Assembly (NCBI RefSeq): GCF_035590735.1
Contig: NZ_CP141595.1
Span: 1,769,001-1,833,000 of the forward strand
DNA from: Rossellomorea aquimaris
GTDB taxonomy: Bacteria > Bacillota > Bacilli > Bacillales > Bacillaceae_B
Length of the DNA: 64,000 bases
Reading direction: 5' to 3'
Part shown: positions 46,161 through 55,290 of the stretch, one piece after another
Layout of the letters: each line of letters begins with the position of its first letter
Position numbering within the stretch: the stretch's first letter is position 1
Made by a program: the position numbers and the translations under genes
The notes under the pieces: generated by a model
The model's database searches: none
Told to the model about the DNA's origin: nothing
Seen by the model: only the letters and a program-made list of their open reading frames with translations

Positions 46161-47204
46161 ATGAAAACGAAAACATTAATAAGAACCTTAGTCATCATGA
46201 CCATTATCATGGTTGCTACATCCTTTTATTATCTTCCCTTTTATGTAACGAAGCCGGGAGGAGCCCATGAACTGGATCCGATCGTAAAGGTGAAGAATGG
46301 CTATGAGGATGAAGGTGAATTAATGCTTACAACCGTCAGGATGGGAAGAGCAAATATCTATGCATATCTTATGGCAAGCTTAAAAAAATACGAATATATC
46401 TTTCCTGTTGAGGAAATTAGAAGCCCTCATGAAAGTGACGAGGAGTATAATCTTCGTCAACTGCACCTTATGGCTGACTCTCAAAACCATGCCATTGAAG
46501 TGGCCTATAAAAAAGCGGGTAAATCCTATGAATACACCTACAAAGGTATATATGTCTTAAATATTTACCCATCTATGCCGGCAGAAGAAGTCTTAATGCC
46601 CGGTGATCGTATTACGGCCGTTGATGGGAATACATTTCAATCTTCAGAGGAATTCATTGAATATGTCAGTAAAAAAAAAAATGGGGATACTGTTAAGATT
46701 ACTTACGTTAGGGATAAGGAAGAAATGGTGGAAACGATTTCCTTGGAGGCTTTCCCTGATATGCCGGATAAAGTTGGTCTAGGAATTACGCTAAGTGACG
46801 ATAAAGAAATCAAAACCGATCCTCCTGTGGAACTGGATACTGAAGAGATTGGTGGCCCTTCCGCAGGATTGATGTTTAGCTTGGAGATATATAATCAACT
46901 AACGAAGGATGACATTACGAGGGGTCATTCTATTGCGGGGACGGGGACGATTTCCGAAAATGGGGAAGTTGGACGCATTGGCGGTATAGAGCAGAAAGTC
47001 ATTGCTGCTGACAAAGCAGGTGCAGAATATTTCCTTGCTCCACATGAAAAAGTTACTAAAGAAATGAAAGAAAAGTATCCTGAACTTGAATCGAACTATA
47101 CTGCTGCCAAAAGAACTGCTGAAGACATTGGTACTGATATGAAGGTAATACCTGTGAAAACCTTTGATGAAGCATTAGCATTTTTACAAACATTAGCAAA
47201 ATAG
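46161..47204 (+). CDS. ylbL: YlbL, membrane PDZ-Lon protease
   Basis: 347 residues. N-terminal membrane helix (about 7-27), PDZ domain (about 125-200; GIYVLNIYPSMPAEEVLMPG) and a Lon-type S16 protease domain with catalytic Ser in GGPSAGLMF and Lys in GIEQKVIAAD. In B. subtilis YlbL, with CtpA, degrades the SOS division inhibitor YneA. AAGGAGT is 9 bases before ATG 46161, inside the end of ylbK; the two are cotranscribed. Confidence 0.95.
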   Translation: MKTKTLIRTLVIMTIIMVATSFYYLPFYVTKPGGAHELDPIVKVKNGYEDEGELMLTTVRMGRANIYAYLMASLKKYEYIFPVEEIRSPHESDEEYNLRQLHLMADSQNHAIEVAYKKAGKSYEYTYKGIYVLNIYPSMPAEEVLMPGDRITAVDGNTFQSSEEFIEYVSKKKNGDTVKITYVRDKEEMVETISLEAFPDMPDKVGLGITLSDDKEIKTDPPVELDTEEIGGPSAGLMFSLEIYNQLTKDDITRGHSIAGTGTISENGEVGRIGGIEQKVIAADKAGAEYFLAPHEKVTKEMKEKYPELESNYTAAKRTAEDIGTDMKVIPVKTFDEALAFLQTLAK

Positions 47205-47205
47205 T

Positions 47206-47236
47206 CAAAGAGGCTGTCATAGGCAGCCTCTTTCTA
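47206..47236. terminator. Terminator between ylbL and tmcAL
   Basis: AAAGAGGCTG and CAGCCTCTTT around a short loop, followed by CTATTTTT. Confidence 0.88.
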
Positions 47237-47239
47237 TTT

Positions 47240-48451
47240 TTATATCATCACAGGCGGTTGAGACCATTCTTGATGAAGCAATTTTTTTCGGGCTGCCGCA
47301 TTTTTTAAACCTAATGAAAATATTTCAGCGGCTCTGACATCTAATTCTATTTCGCTTTGATTAGCGCTTGAAAGCTTACTGATTAAAGGTAAGGGCATTT
47401 CTTTTTTCTTGGAATGGAGAAATTCCCTTCCCGTTTTATTCATTCCAAGCAGGCGGATATAGCTTGGGGAGATGTGTCTGTTACGCATCTCTTCCTTGCG
47501 CGTATTCGTAAGAATATGGAGGAGCATTCGTTGAAGGCGTGTCCATGTATAGCGCTTTGTTTTAAGCTTAGTCATGAATTCTTCAAAGGAAGTCGAGGTT
47601 TTGACACACTCCATCATCCGATTTTCTATCCCTTCTTCTACTTCATATATCTCCTTCAGTTCCTCTTTGGACGACGAAAGAAGCTTATACTGTAAAATCG
47701 CCCAGTAATTTTCCCAGCGATGGAATCCGCCATACTTGAGTTGGTACTGAGTTAACTGATCAACGGATGTCGACGGGAGATAAGAATCAATCCTATGATC
47801 ACCTCCGCTGCTGAATATACTTTTCCTTATGCTTGTTGCACTCGCAATGGAAGGAGAAGAGAAGTGTTGATCATGGTACCCGGCAGCTTCCCTTGTAATG
47901 GTGTACGCTTTTAGTGACGAGTGAATCTGGTTTCTCGCTTCCATATAATGAAACCCCAATATATTATTCGGTTTACTTAAATCGATAACGGAGTCTCCGT
48001 TTCCTAATGTTTGAAAGGCTTTAGCAAGAGCAGAAGGATAGCTCATGCCTTCTTGGATAAACCCACTTATATAAGTATTGTATCGCTCCCGATTTGCTTC
48101 AATGAATACCAGCGTTTTCTCGAAAGTATCAATATCCCCATCCTCGCTGCCAAAACAAAAACTCTCACAGCCTATGAAATCAAGGAGTGAAATGGCTCCC
48201 CTCGAAAAAATCTCAGCATGCTGAGTGGCAAAACAATAGGGGAGTTCAATCACGACGTCAACCCCTGCTTCTAAAGCCATTCTGGTGCGGGACCATTTAG
48301 AGACCAGCGCAGGCTCACCACGCTGAAGGAAATGCCCACTCATCACTGCAACCACTACATCAGCACTAGTTGCAATCCTCGTTTCCCTTAAATGATGTAA
48401 ATGACCATTATGAAAGGGATTATACTCTACAATTACTCCTGTTGCTTTCAT
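47240..48451 (-). CDS. tmcAL: tRNA(Met) cytidine acetate ligase TmcAL
   Basis: 403 residues. N-terminal nucleotidyltransferase-like domain with VEYNPFHNGHLHHL (HxGH) and MSGHFLQRGEPALVSKW; central FGSEDGD and NNILGFHYMEA; C-terminal helical part. The enzyme (YlbM in B. subtilis) acetylates C34 of elongator tRNA-Met using acetate and ATP. Length fits. Divergent from ylbN, with a 239-base gap that holds the ylbN promoter. Confidence 0.96.
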   Translation of the reverse strand: MKATGVIVEYNPFHNGHLHHLRETRIATSADVVVAVMSGHFLQRGEPALVSKWSRTRMALEAGVDVVIELPYCFATQHAEIFSRGAISLLDFIGCESFCFGSEDGDIDTFEKTLVFIEANRERYNTYISGFIQEGMSYPSALAKAFQTLGNGDSVIDLSKPNNILGFHYMEARNQIHSSLKAYTITREAAGYHDQHFSSPSIASATSIRKSIFSSGGDHRIDSYLPSTSVDQLTQYQLKYGGFHRWENYWAILQYKLLSSSKEELKEIYEVEEGIENRMMECVKTSTSFEEFMTKLKTKRYTWTRLQRMLLHILTNTRKEEMRNRHISPSYIRLLGMNKTGREFLHSKKKEMPLPLISKLSSANQSEIELDVRAAEIFSLGLKNAAARKKLLHQEWSQPPVMI

Positions 48452-48634
48452 GAAATTTTCTACATCCTTTCTAAGTCAAAACTATCTGCTATGTAAATCA
48501 TTATATAAGGAAATGATATAGATTCTCTCCTTTTATGACATAATCATAACTAATATTATAAAATATTTGAAAGTCCTTATATTTAAACGTTATAATTACA
48601 ACACTATGGTAGTAAAGAGTGTAAAGAAAAAATA

Positions 48635-48663
48635 TTGACAAACGGTATTATGAAAGCTATAAT
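48635..48663 (+). promoter_or_regulatory. Consensus sigma-A promoter of ylbN-rpmF
   Basis: TTGACA at 48635-48640, 17-base spacer and TATAAT at 48658-48663, both boxes perfect. The transcript would begin about 20 bases before the ylbN start. Confidence 0.85.
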
Positions 48664-48690
48664 TACCTTTGTTGCCTTGAGGTGATTACA

Positions 48691-49233
48691 TTGAAATGGT
48701 CAATAATACAATTACAAAAATTTAGAGACAAGGGACTTTCCATTGACGAAACGATTAATTTGGATGAATTGAAAGAAATCGATCCCCAAATTATAGAAGT
48801 CTCACCTATTCGAGTGTCCGGAAAGGCAGATATCGGTTCAAACCGCGTCACTTTCCATCTCCATATAGAAGGAAAGTTAGTATTACCTTGCTCAAGAACC
48901 CTTGTGGATGTTGATTTACCAGTTGACATTAATACGATTGAAACGTATCTTCTAAATGAAGCTGATTATGATCAGTATGGGGAAGAGGAAGTACATCGTA
49001 TTCAAGGTGATGTTATTGATTTAAAACCTGCTATTAGAGAATTACTATTACTTGAGATTCCGATGCAAGTAATCAGTGATGAAGCGAGAGAACAAGATGA
49101 GATGCCTTCTGGTAAGAACTGGGAAGTACTAACGGAAGAACAAGCTTATCAAGTCGAGCAAGAGGAAGAGAAGAAAGTTGATCCTCGTCTCGCTGACTTA
49201 GCAAAACTTCTTGATCAAAACAAGAAATCTTAA
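48691..49233 (+). CDS. ylbN: YlbN, DUF177 (YceD-type) protein
   Basis: 180 residues of the DUF177 family linked with rpmF across bacteria and plants, where it takes part in 23S rRNA or ribosome maturation. LHIEGKLVLPCSRTLVDVD and LLEIPMQVI are conserved; the tail is charged. TTG 48691 gives the normal LKWSIIQLQKF start with GAGGTGAT before it; GTG 48682 overlaps that site. rpmF follows after 64 bases. Confidence 0.93.
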   Translation: MKWSIIQLQKFRDKGLSIDETINLDELKEIDPQIIEVSPIRVSGKADIGSNRVTFHLHIEGKLVLPCSRTLVDVDLPVDINTIETYLLNEADYDQYGEEEVHRIQGDVIDLKPAIRELLLLEIPMQVISDEAREQDEMPSGKNWEVLTEEQAYQVEQEEEKKVDPRLADLAKLLDQNKKS

Positions 49234-49297
49234 AAGCGAAGTACCAGTTCGACTGGCTTCATAATGAGTATTAATCTCTTTTAAGGAGGTGGGAAGA

Positions 49298-49471
49298 ATG
49301 GCAGTACCTTTTAGAAGAACATCTAAAACAGCAAAAAGACAACGTCGTACACACTTCAAACTACGTGTACCTGGTATGGTAGCATGCCCAAACTGTGGTG
49401 AAATGAAACTAGCACACCGTGTTTGTAAAGAGTGCGGAACGTATAAAGGTAAAGAAGTTGTAAACAAATAA
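49298..49471 (+). CDS. rpmF: 50S ribosomal protein L32 (zinc-binding form)
   Basis: 57 residues starting [20 protein letters not shown]. Two CxxC pairs (CPNC and CKEC) show the zinc-binding form rather than the zinc-independent paralogue. AAGGAGGTGGG is a strong site 6 bases before ATG 49298. A strong terminator follows. Confidence 0.98.
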   Translation: MAVPFRRTSKTAKRQRRTHFKLRVPGMVACPNCGEMKLAHRVCKECGTYKGKEVVNK

Positions 49472-49486
49472 TATTGTTTACACCCG

Positions 49487-49528
49487 AAAAAAGCGTGAAA
49501 GAGGCCATGGCTCTTCACGCTTTTTTTA
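49487..49528 (+). terminator. Terminator after rpmF
   Basis: AAAAAAGCGTGAA with TTCACGCTTTTTT and an inner GAG/CTC pair. Confidence 0.92.
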
Positions 49529-49604
49529 TTGTCATTTTTAAGAAATGCCTGTTCATCCCATACAGAAAACCATACACTATAAGTAAGACAGGAGGGGTTT
49601 GAAA

Positions 49605-50363
49605 GTGGGAGAATATATCATACATATGAACAAAGATGGAATACTGCAGTTTATCATCAACCGCCCCGAGAAACGGAATGCAGTCAGTTATGAAATTATG
49701 GAGGGGCTTGAAAAAGCTTTAAATGAGTGTATAAATAATGATCACGTGAAAGCACTACTGATAACGGGAAGTGGTGATCGGGCCTTTTGTTCCGGCGGGG
49801 ATTTGACTCAATTTCATAACCTTAAGACAGAGAGTGAAAGTTATGAAATGCTCAGTAAAATGGGGGGGCTCATTACGAGGCTTGCCTTTCTGCCAAAGCC
49901 CACGATCGCCTTTATAAATGGAACGGCAATTGGAGGCGGATGTGAGATCGCAACCGCATGTGATTTTAGAATTGCTAAAAGAACTGCGAAAATGGGGTTC
50001 GTCCAAGGGAATCTTGCCATTACAACTGGCTGGGGAGGGGGAACCTTACTTCTTGAGAGAATTTCAGTGTCAAATGCGCTTTCACTTCTGATGACAGCGA
50101 GGGTGGAAGAAGCAGAATTCCTTCATGATATTGGGTTTGTAGATGCGTTAGTTGATGACATTGTGCCAATCCATGAAATTCCCCTCATTAAAATGATCTC
50201 TTTGAAATCAGAGGGGGTATTGAAGGCATATAAGCAGCAACTCCTTGAGAGATGGGATAAAAAAAGAGTAGAAGAGAATATCATGAAGGAAATAAGACAT
50301 TGTGCTAAGCTCTGGGCAAGTGATGAGCACCACGAAGCAGTGGACAAATTCTTTGAAAAATAG
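49605..50363 (+). CDS. Enoyl-CoA hydratase/isomerase family protein
   Basis: 252-residue crotonase-fold protein: NRPEKRNAVSYEIM, GSGDRAFCSGGDLTQF (oxyanion hole) and FINGTAIGGGCEIATACDFR with the second oxyanion Gly and a Glu at a catalytic-type position. Likely hydrates or isomerises an acyl-CoA; the exact one is not determined. GTG 49605 lies 7 bases after GGAGGGG; TTG 49599 is too close. The acyl-CoA carboxylase genes two loci downstream suggest a joint role in branched or odd-chain acyl-CoA use, but that is inference. Confidence 0.88.
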   Translation: MGEYIIHMNKDGILQFIINRPEKRNAVSYEIMEGLEKALNECINNDHVKALLITGSGDRAFCSGGDLTQFHNLKTESESYEMLSKMGGLITRLAFLPKPTIAFINGTAIGGGCEIATACDFRIAKRTAKMGFVQGNLAITTGWGGGTLLLERISVSNALSLLMTARVEEAEFLHDIGFVDALVDDIVPIHEIPLIKMISLKSEGVLKAYKQQLLERWDKKRVEENIMKEIRHCAKLWASDEHHEAVDKFFEK

Positions 50364-50374
50364 GTGAAACATAA

Positions 50375-50410
50375 CAAAAAGGAACAGGTGATTCCCTGTT
50401 TCTTTTTGTG
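50375..50410 (+). terminator. Terminator after the enoyl-CoA hydratase gene
   Basis: CAAAAAGGAACAGG pairs with CCTGTTTCTTTTTG with one mismatch, loop TGATTC. Confidence 0.82.
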
Positions 50411-50495
50411 TGCTTAAAAAAATAGTGGCGCAGATTCTATCTTCTCTAGTAAGAGCATATGTATGGATAAACTGGATCTTACAGGGGGGATGGAA

Positions 50496-51119
50496 ATGTC
50501 TTCGAATAGACAGGATGCATGGAGTCAAGATGAAGATGTGTTGTTAGCGGAAGTGGTATTACGACATATACGAGAGGGTGGTACCCAGCTTCAAGCGTTT
50601 GAAGAGGTAGGAAGAAAACTATCAAGAACATCAGCAGCTTGTGGCTTTCGCTGGAACTCATTTGTTCGTAAACAATATAAATCTGGAATCGAACTGGCTA
50701 AAAAACAGAGAAAGCAGTCTAAGAAATATTCTCCAATCGTTAAGGCAAACGAGGAAAAGCAGGAAGTGCCGAAACAACAAGTTGAGAGTTCCTCAGAGCT
50801 TGAAGTTCCGGAAGTGTTTTCAATGGGAAGCATGATAAATTATCTTCAAAAAGCAGAGGAAGCCGTTCGAAATGGAGAAAAAGTAAGGAATGAAAATACT
50901 CAACTGCATGGACAAATCTCTCTATTGAAAGAGAAGCTTCAAGAAGTTGAAGAGGAGTTGAAAGAATACGAAGCAAAATACAATCTCCTTGAAGAAGATC
51001 ATAAGTCATTATTAGCTATTTTTGAAAAAGCAAGGAAAATGGCTTTATTGCAAGGAAATGAAGACAAGGTGAAGTTTCAAATGGATAAAAACGGGAACCT
51101 TCAGCGGTTGAATAAATGA
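50496..51119 (+). CDS. gerR: RsfA-family sporulation transcription factor (GerR)
   Basis: 207 residues. N-terminal Myb/SANT-like DNA-binding domain (about 5-65; [37 protein letters not shown]), a basic linker (KKQRKQSKK) and a long C-terminal coiled coil (about 120-185). Related to RsfA; B. subtilis GerR (YlbO) is a sigma-E-made regulator that modulates the mother-cell programme. GGGGGG stands 6 bases before ATG 50496. Monocistronic. Confidence 0.92.
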   Translation: MSSNRQDAWSQDEDVLLAEVVLRHIREGGTQLQAFEEVGRKLSRTSAACGFRWNSFVRKQYKSGIELAKKQRKQSKKYSPIVKANEEKQEVPKQQVESSSELEVPEVFSMGSMINYLQKAEEAVRNGEKVRNENTQLHGQISLLKEKLQEVEEELKEYEAKYNLLEEDHKSLLAIFEKARKMALLQGNEDKVKFQMDKNGNLQRLNK

Positions 51120-51123
51120 AGAG

Positions 51124-51166
51124 AAAGATAGGCTGGCTAAAGAATATCTTTAGCCAGCCTATCTTT
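51124..51166. terminator. Bidirectional terminator between gerR and ylbP
   Basis: A near-perfect stem of about 20 bp, AAAGATAGGCTGGCTAAAGA with its complement, between convergent genes. Confidence 0.93.
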
Positions 51167-51175
51167 GGGTTTGTA

Positions 51176-51652
51176 TTAGCTGATTTTCTGTTCTGTGACA
51201 CCTTCAGGGAACCATACGTATGGATTTTCGCCTAAATCTCTTTCCACTTCGTATGTTACGGCTTCGAAGCCCATTTTCTCCCAGAACCCCTGGGATTTGA
51301 TACGGGAATTTGTTTTAATAGGTAAACCTAAGCTTTTTGCGAATTCTACCAGCATTTTTCCGTAGCTTTTGTTTTGATATTTTGGTAATACTTCAAGCTT
51401 CCATAGCTCCAAGTAATTTTGGGGAGGGTCGAAGTACTGATCAAATCGGGCATTGCGCTGGTACAAACTCATTCTGGCAACCAGCGTATCGCCAAAATAA
51501 ATTCCATAAAATGGTGATTCGCTATCGTTTTCAATAATGTTTGCTTGTAAGTCTTCTAACATCGATAATTCCTGTACCCCATATTCTTTAAATTTCTTAA
51601 ACTCTTCGAGAGTTTTATAGTTTACTTTTAATTTCTCCACTTTCACTGCCAT
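51176..51652 (-). CDS. ylbP: YlbP, GNAT-family N-acetyltransferase
   Basis: 158 residues with LELWKLEVLPKYQNKSYGKM (acetyl-CoA loop) and IKSQGFWEKMGFEAV in a GNAT fold; N-terminal MAVKVEKLKVNYKT. Matches YlbP; substrate unknown. AGGAGG is 7 bases before ATG 51652; the frame continues upstream without a site. Convergent with gerR. Confidence 0.9.
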   Translation of the reverse strand: MAVKVEKLKVNYKTLEEFKKFKEYGVQELSMLEDLQANIIENDSESPFYGIYFGDTLVARMSLYQRNARFDQYFDPPQNYLELWKLEVLPKYQNKSYGKMLVEFAKSLGLPIKTNSRIKSQGFWEKMGFEAVTYEVERDLGENPYVWFPEGVTEQKIS

Positions 51653-51884
51653 CGTATGACCTCCTAAAAATGCTGAAAAATAAATTTGGAAAACATGATC
51701 AATCATGTATCCGTTTGCAGCTGATTGTGTGATCAAGCAAGTATTTATTATTATTATATAACAAATAAACAAAAAATTCTGCACTTAATTAAGAAAACGT
51801 TTACAATAAAGAAGAAGGAATTCGACGATTTTTGTAGAATTCGTAATATGAACAGATGTGTTCTATAAAGAAAGGGGAGAGATT

Positions 51885-53234
51885 GTGCAGAAGATTCTAA
51901 TTGCAAATAGGGGAGAAATTGCTTCAAGAATTATTAAAACCTGTAAACAATTAAACATTCAAACAGTCGCGGTTTATTCGGATGCAGATCAGGATATGCC
52001 CTTTGTTAAAGAAGCGGATATTGCTCACCGCATTGGTGAATCACAAGTGAACCGCTCATACTTGGTAGTGGACAATATACTCGATGTAGCGAAAAAGGAA
52101 AAAGTGGATGGGATCCATCCCGGATATGGTCTCCTATCAGAAAATGCGGACTTTGCCAGAAGAGTTGCAGAAGAAGGCATCTCCTTTATTGGACCTGCTC
52201 ATGATATCATCGAAAAGATGGGCGACAAGGTAGAGGCTAGAAGAGTGATGCAAGATGCGTCCGTACCAGTCGTGCCTGGAAGTGATGGAGGAGTGGAATC
52301 CCTTGATGCTGCCAAGAGTGTAGCTAATGAAATTGGTTATCCTGTTATGTTGAAGGCAAGTGGTGGAGGCGGGGGGATCGGAATGATTCGCTGTGAAAAT
52401 GAGCAAGCGCTCGTTCAAAGCTTCGATTCTACTAAAAACCGGGCTAAAGCCTATTTCGGGAAAGAGGAAGTCTTTCTTGAGAAATGTATTGAAAATGCGA
52501 GACACGTTGAAGTACAAATTTTTGGAGATCATCACGGGAATTTGGTGCATCTTTTTGAGCGTAATTGCTCAGTGCAAAGAAGAAACCAAAAAGTGATAGA
52601 AGAATCACCTTCCCCAAGCCTTTCTCAAGAAACGAAGGAGAAAATGTTTGCATCTGCTATCCAAGCTGGTAAAGCAGTCGACTATACGAATGCTGGAACA
52701 GTGGAGTTCATCGTTGATGATGAGGAAAATTTTTATTTCTTGGAAATGAATACACGACTTCAAGTGGAACATCCGGTCACTGAATCCATCACAGGATTAG
52801 ATTTAGTGAAGTGGCAGCTTTTGGTAGCTTCTGGTGAGCCTCTGCCTCTATGCAAACAGGAGGAAATCCATGCAAACGGTCATGCCATTGAGTTCAGGGT
52901 ATATGCTGAGGATCCAAAGACTTTTTACCCGTCCCCAGGTCAGTTAACGACCTTACAATGGGGTAAAGGGGATGATGTTCGAATAGATAGTGGTTATGAA
53001 GAAGGAAATAAAGTCACTCCTTTCTATGATCCGATGATTTCAAAATGCATCATCAAAGGAGATAACCGTGAGGACGCGTTACATAAAGCCAAGGTCTTCT
53101 TTGAAGGGGTAACCATTGAAGGGGTTAAAACAAATGTCGCTCTCTTCAAGGATATCATTGAAGATATAGGTTTTATTGAAGGAACTTATACAACGAAATG
53201 GCTTCAGGACTTTTTAAAGGCTAACCAAATGTAA
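51885..53234 (+). CDS. Biotin carboxylase subunit of an acyl-CoA carboxylase
   Basis: 449-residue ATP-grasp enzyme: KILIANRGEIASRII, HPGYGLLSENADFA, KASGGGGGIGMIR and EMNTRLQVEHPVTE. It carboxylates the biotin on the adjacent carrier. Closely grouped with a short carrier and a PccB-type carboxyltransferase, so it is more likely part of a propionyl-, methylcrotonyl- or similar acyl-CoA carboxylase than of the fatty-acid AccC set. GTG 51885 follows AAAGGGGAGAGATT; ATG 51858 has no site. Inserted between ylbP and panE relative to B. subtilis. Confidence 0.92.
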   Translation: MQKILIANRGEIASRIIKTCKQLNIQTVAVYSDADQDMPFVKEADIAHRIGESQVNRSYLVVDNILDVAKKEKVDGIHPGYGLLSENADFARRVAEEGISFIGPAHDIIEKMGDKVEARRVMQDASVPVVPGSDGGVESLDAAKSVANEIGYPVMLKASGGGGGIGMIRCENEQALVQSFDSTKNRAKAYFGKEEVFLEKCIENARHVEVQIFGDHHGNLVHLFERNCSVQRRNQKVIEESPSPSLSQETKEKMFASAIQAGKAVDYTNAGTVEFIVDDEENFYFLEMNTRLQVEHPVTESITGLDLVKWQLLVASGEPLPLCKQEEIHANGHAIEFRVYAEDPKTFYPSPGQLTTLQWGKGDDVRIDSGYEEGNKVTPFYDPMISKCIIKGDNREDALHKAKVFFEGVTIEGVKTNVALFKDIIEDIGFIEGTYTTKWLQDFLKANQM

Positions 53235-53310
53235 GAACAATAAATGCAGGGCATTATGCTAATGCCTGTAAAGAATTCAACTAAAAGAGGACAAACTGGA
53301 GGAATCAATC

Positions 53311-53526
53311 ATGAAGGAAATTACATCATCAATGGCAGGAACGGTATTAAATGTACTGGTAGAACAAGGTGGAGAAGTGTCTGTTGGAGATACTGTCTTA
53401 ATGCTTGAATCAATGAAAATGGAAATTCCTGTTGAAGCTGAAACGGGAGGGAAGGTTTCTGAAATTAAAGTGAGTGTAGGGGATTTTGTCAATGAAGGGG
53501 ATGTATTACTCGTTATTGAAGGTTAA
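53311..53526 (+). CDS. Short biotin/lipoyl carrier protein
   Basis: 71 residues, a complete biotinyl domain: [18 protein letters not shown], the biotin motif LESMKME with Lys36, and [18 protein letters not shown]. The minimal size matches single-domain carriers (YngXX type of Bacillus). It carries CO2 between the upstream carboxylase and the downstream carboxyltransferase. GGAGGAATCAATC before the ATG. A 12-bp hairpin follows. Confidence 0.93.
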   Translation: MKEITSSMAGTVLNVLVEQGGEVSVGDTVLMLESMKMEIPVEAETGGKVSEIKVSVGDFVNEGDVLLVIEG

Positions 53527-53544
53527 CTCGAGTATGCAAACATT

Positions 53545-53575
53545 AAGTCAGAGATGCTGTGAACATCTCTGACTT
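53545..53575 (+). terminator. Intercistronic hairpin between carrier and carboxyltransferase genes
   Basis: AAGTCAGAGATG and CATCTCTGACTT around CTGTGAA, followed by GTTTACG. The poor T tract suggests partial termination or mRNA stabilisation rather than full stop. Confidence 0.55.
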
Positions 53576-53611
53576 GTTTACGCATTTACATAAAACGACG
53601 GAGGGGATATT

Positions 53612-55153
53612 ATGTCGACATCTAAAACGATCATCAACACTCTCGAACAAACGAGAGAAAGGATTACTTCGGGTGGTCAGCCAAAATATCATGAGAAATT
53701 GAAAGAACAGAAAAAGATGTTTGTTCGTGATCGGCTTCAACAATTATTTGATAATGGGGATTACCAAGAAGATGGTATGTTTGCAAACAATAAGGCCGAA
53801 GATCTGCCGGCGGATGGAGTCGTAACGGCAATTGGAAAGGTTGGAGGCCAGACTGTTTGTGTAATGGCCAACGATTCCACAGTTAAAGCAGGATCATGGG
53901 GAGCGAGAACCGTTGAGAAAATCATTCGAATTCAAGAAACCGCTCTGAATTTAAAAGTGCCCATCTTTTATTTAGTAGATTCAGCCGGAGCTCGCATTAC
54001 CGATCAGTTAGATATGTTCCCTAATCGACGTGGGGCAGGTAAGATCTTTCACAATCAAGTGAAAATGTCAGGAATGGTTCCGCAAATTTGTGTTCTTTTT
54101 GGTCCTTCTGCAGCTGGTGGAGCGTATATCCCGGCTTTTTGTGACATAGTGATCATGGTTGATGGGAATGCGTCTATGTACCTTGGTTCCCCTCGAATGG
54201 CAGAGAAAGTGATCGGTGAGAAAGTAACGCTTGAAGAAATGGGTGGTGCAAGAATGCACTGCACTGTCAGTGGGTGTGGAGATCTTCTTGCAGCAACTGA
54301 AGAGGAAGCGATTGAGGAAGCGAAGAGATATTTAAGTTATTTTCCGGCGAATTATCAACATAAGCCTGCTGTTAAGGAAGGTCTCGCTCCTAAGCATGAG
54401 AAGCTGTTAGAAGACATTATCCCGGAACATCAAAATGCACCTTTTAATATGTACGATTGCATCGATACATTGATCGATGAAGGAAGCTTCTTTGAAATGA
54501 AAAAACTTTTCGCTCCTGAATTAATCACCGGCTTCGGGCGCATGGATGGTAAAGTGGTCGGGATCATTGCCAATCAGCCAAAGGTAAAGGGAGGAGTCCT
54601 TTTCCATGATTCTGCGGACAAGGGGGCGAAATTCATCCAGTTATGTGATGCCTTCCATATTCCGTTATTATTCCTGGCTGATGTGCCCGGGTTTATGATA
54701 GGGACAAAGGTGGAGAGAGCAGGGATCATTCGCCATGGAGCAAAGTTGATAGCTGCCATGAGCTCTGCAACGGTTACGAAGATATCTGTCATTGTAAGAA
54801 AAGCATACGGCGCAGGTCTATATGCAATGGCAGGTCCAGCTTTTGATCCGGATGTTTGTATTGCCCTCCCTACAGCCCAAATTGCTGTAATGGGACCGGA
54901 AGCAGCCGTAAATGCGGTTTATTCAAATAAGATACAAGCTATCGAAGATCCAAAAGAGAGAATTCAATATGTTCAAGAAAAGCAGAAGGAATATAAAGAG
55001 CATATCGATATTTATAAATTGGCATCGGAATTAATTGTAGACGAAATTACAGCACCGAATGAGTTGCGTTCTGTATTAATTCAACGTTATAAACTTTATG
55101 AAACCAAAGATGTTCAATTTAGTGAAAGAAAACATCCCGTATATCCTGTTTAA
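53612..55153 (+). CDS. Acyl-CoA carboxylase carboxyltransferase subunit (PccB type)
   Basis: 513 residues with both crotonase-like halves. Motifs: LVDSAGARITDQLDMFP, GPSAAGGAYIPAFCD (oxyanion), then FLADVPGFMIGTKVERAGII and RKAYGAGLYAMAG in the C-terminal half. Family includes propionyl- and methylcrotonyl-CoA carboxylase beta subunits; substrate not assigned. ATG 53612 has GGAGGGGATATT upstream. Third gene of the carboxylase set. A terminator candidate follows at 55170. Confidence 0.93.
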   Translation: MSTSKTIINTLEQTRERITSGGQPKYHEKLKEQKKMFVRDRLQQLFDNGDYQEDGMFANNKAEDLPADGVVTAIGKVGGQTVCVMANDSTVKAGSWGARTVEKIIRIQETALNLKVPIFYLVDSAGARITDQLDMFPNRRGAGKIFHNQVKMSGMVPQICVLFGPSAAGGAYIPAFCDIVIMVDGNASMYLGSPRMAEKVIGEKVTLEEMGGARMHCTVSGCGDLLAATEEEAIEEAKRYLSYFPANYQHKPAVKEGLAPKHEKLLEDIIPEHQNAPFNMYDCIDTLIDEGSFFEMKKLFAPELITGFGRMDGKVVGIIANQPKVKGGVLFHDSADKGAKFIQLCDAFHIPLLFLADVPGFMIGTKVERAGIIRHGAKLIAAMSSATVTKISVIVRKAYGAGLYAMAGPAFDPDVCIALPTAQIAVMGPEAAVNAVYSNKIQAIEDPKERIQYVQEKQKEYKEHIDIYKLASELIVDEITAPNELRSVLIQRYKLYETKDVQFSERKHPVYPV

Positions 55154-55169
55154 ACTATGAAATGTATGG

Positions 55170-55198
55170 CTCGTTCCTTAGGGACGGGTCTTTTCTTT
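55170..55198 (+). terminator. Probable terminator after the carboxyltransferase gene
   Basis: CTCGTTCC and GGGACGGG (with wobble pairs), followed by TCTTTTCTTTC. Confidence 0.6.
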
Positions 55199-55290
55199 CG
55201 AGTATAGGATGATTCATTTAGCCTATGGTTTTCTAGTTGTTTAAAATTTGGTAAACTATTCTTAAAAACATGTATGAGTAAGGAGTCATT

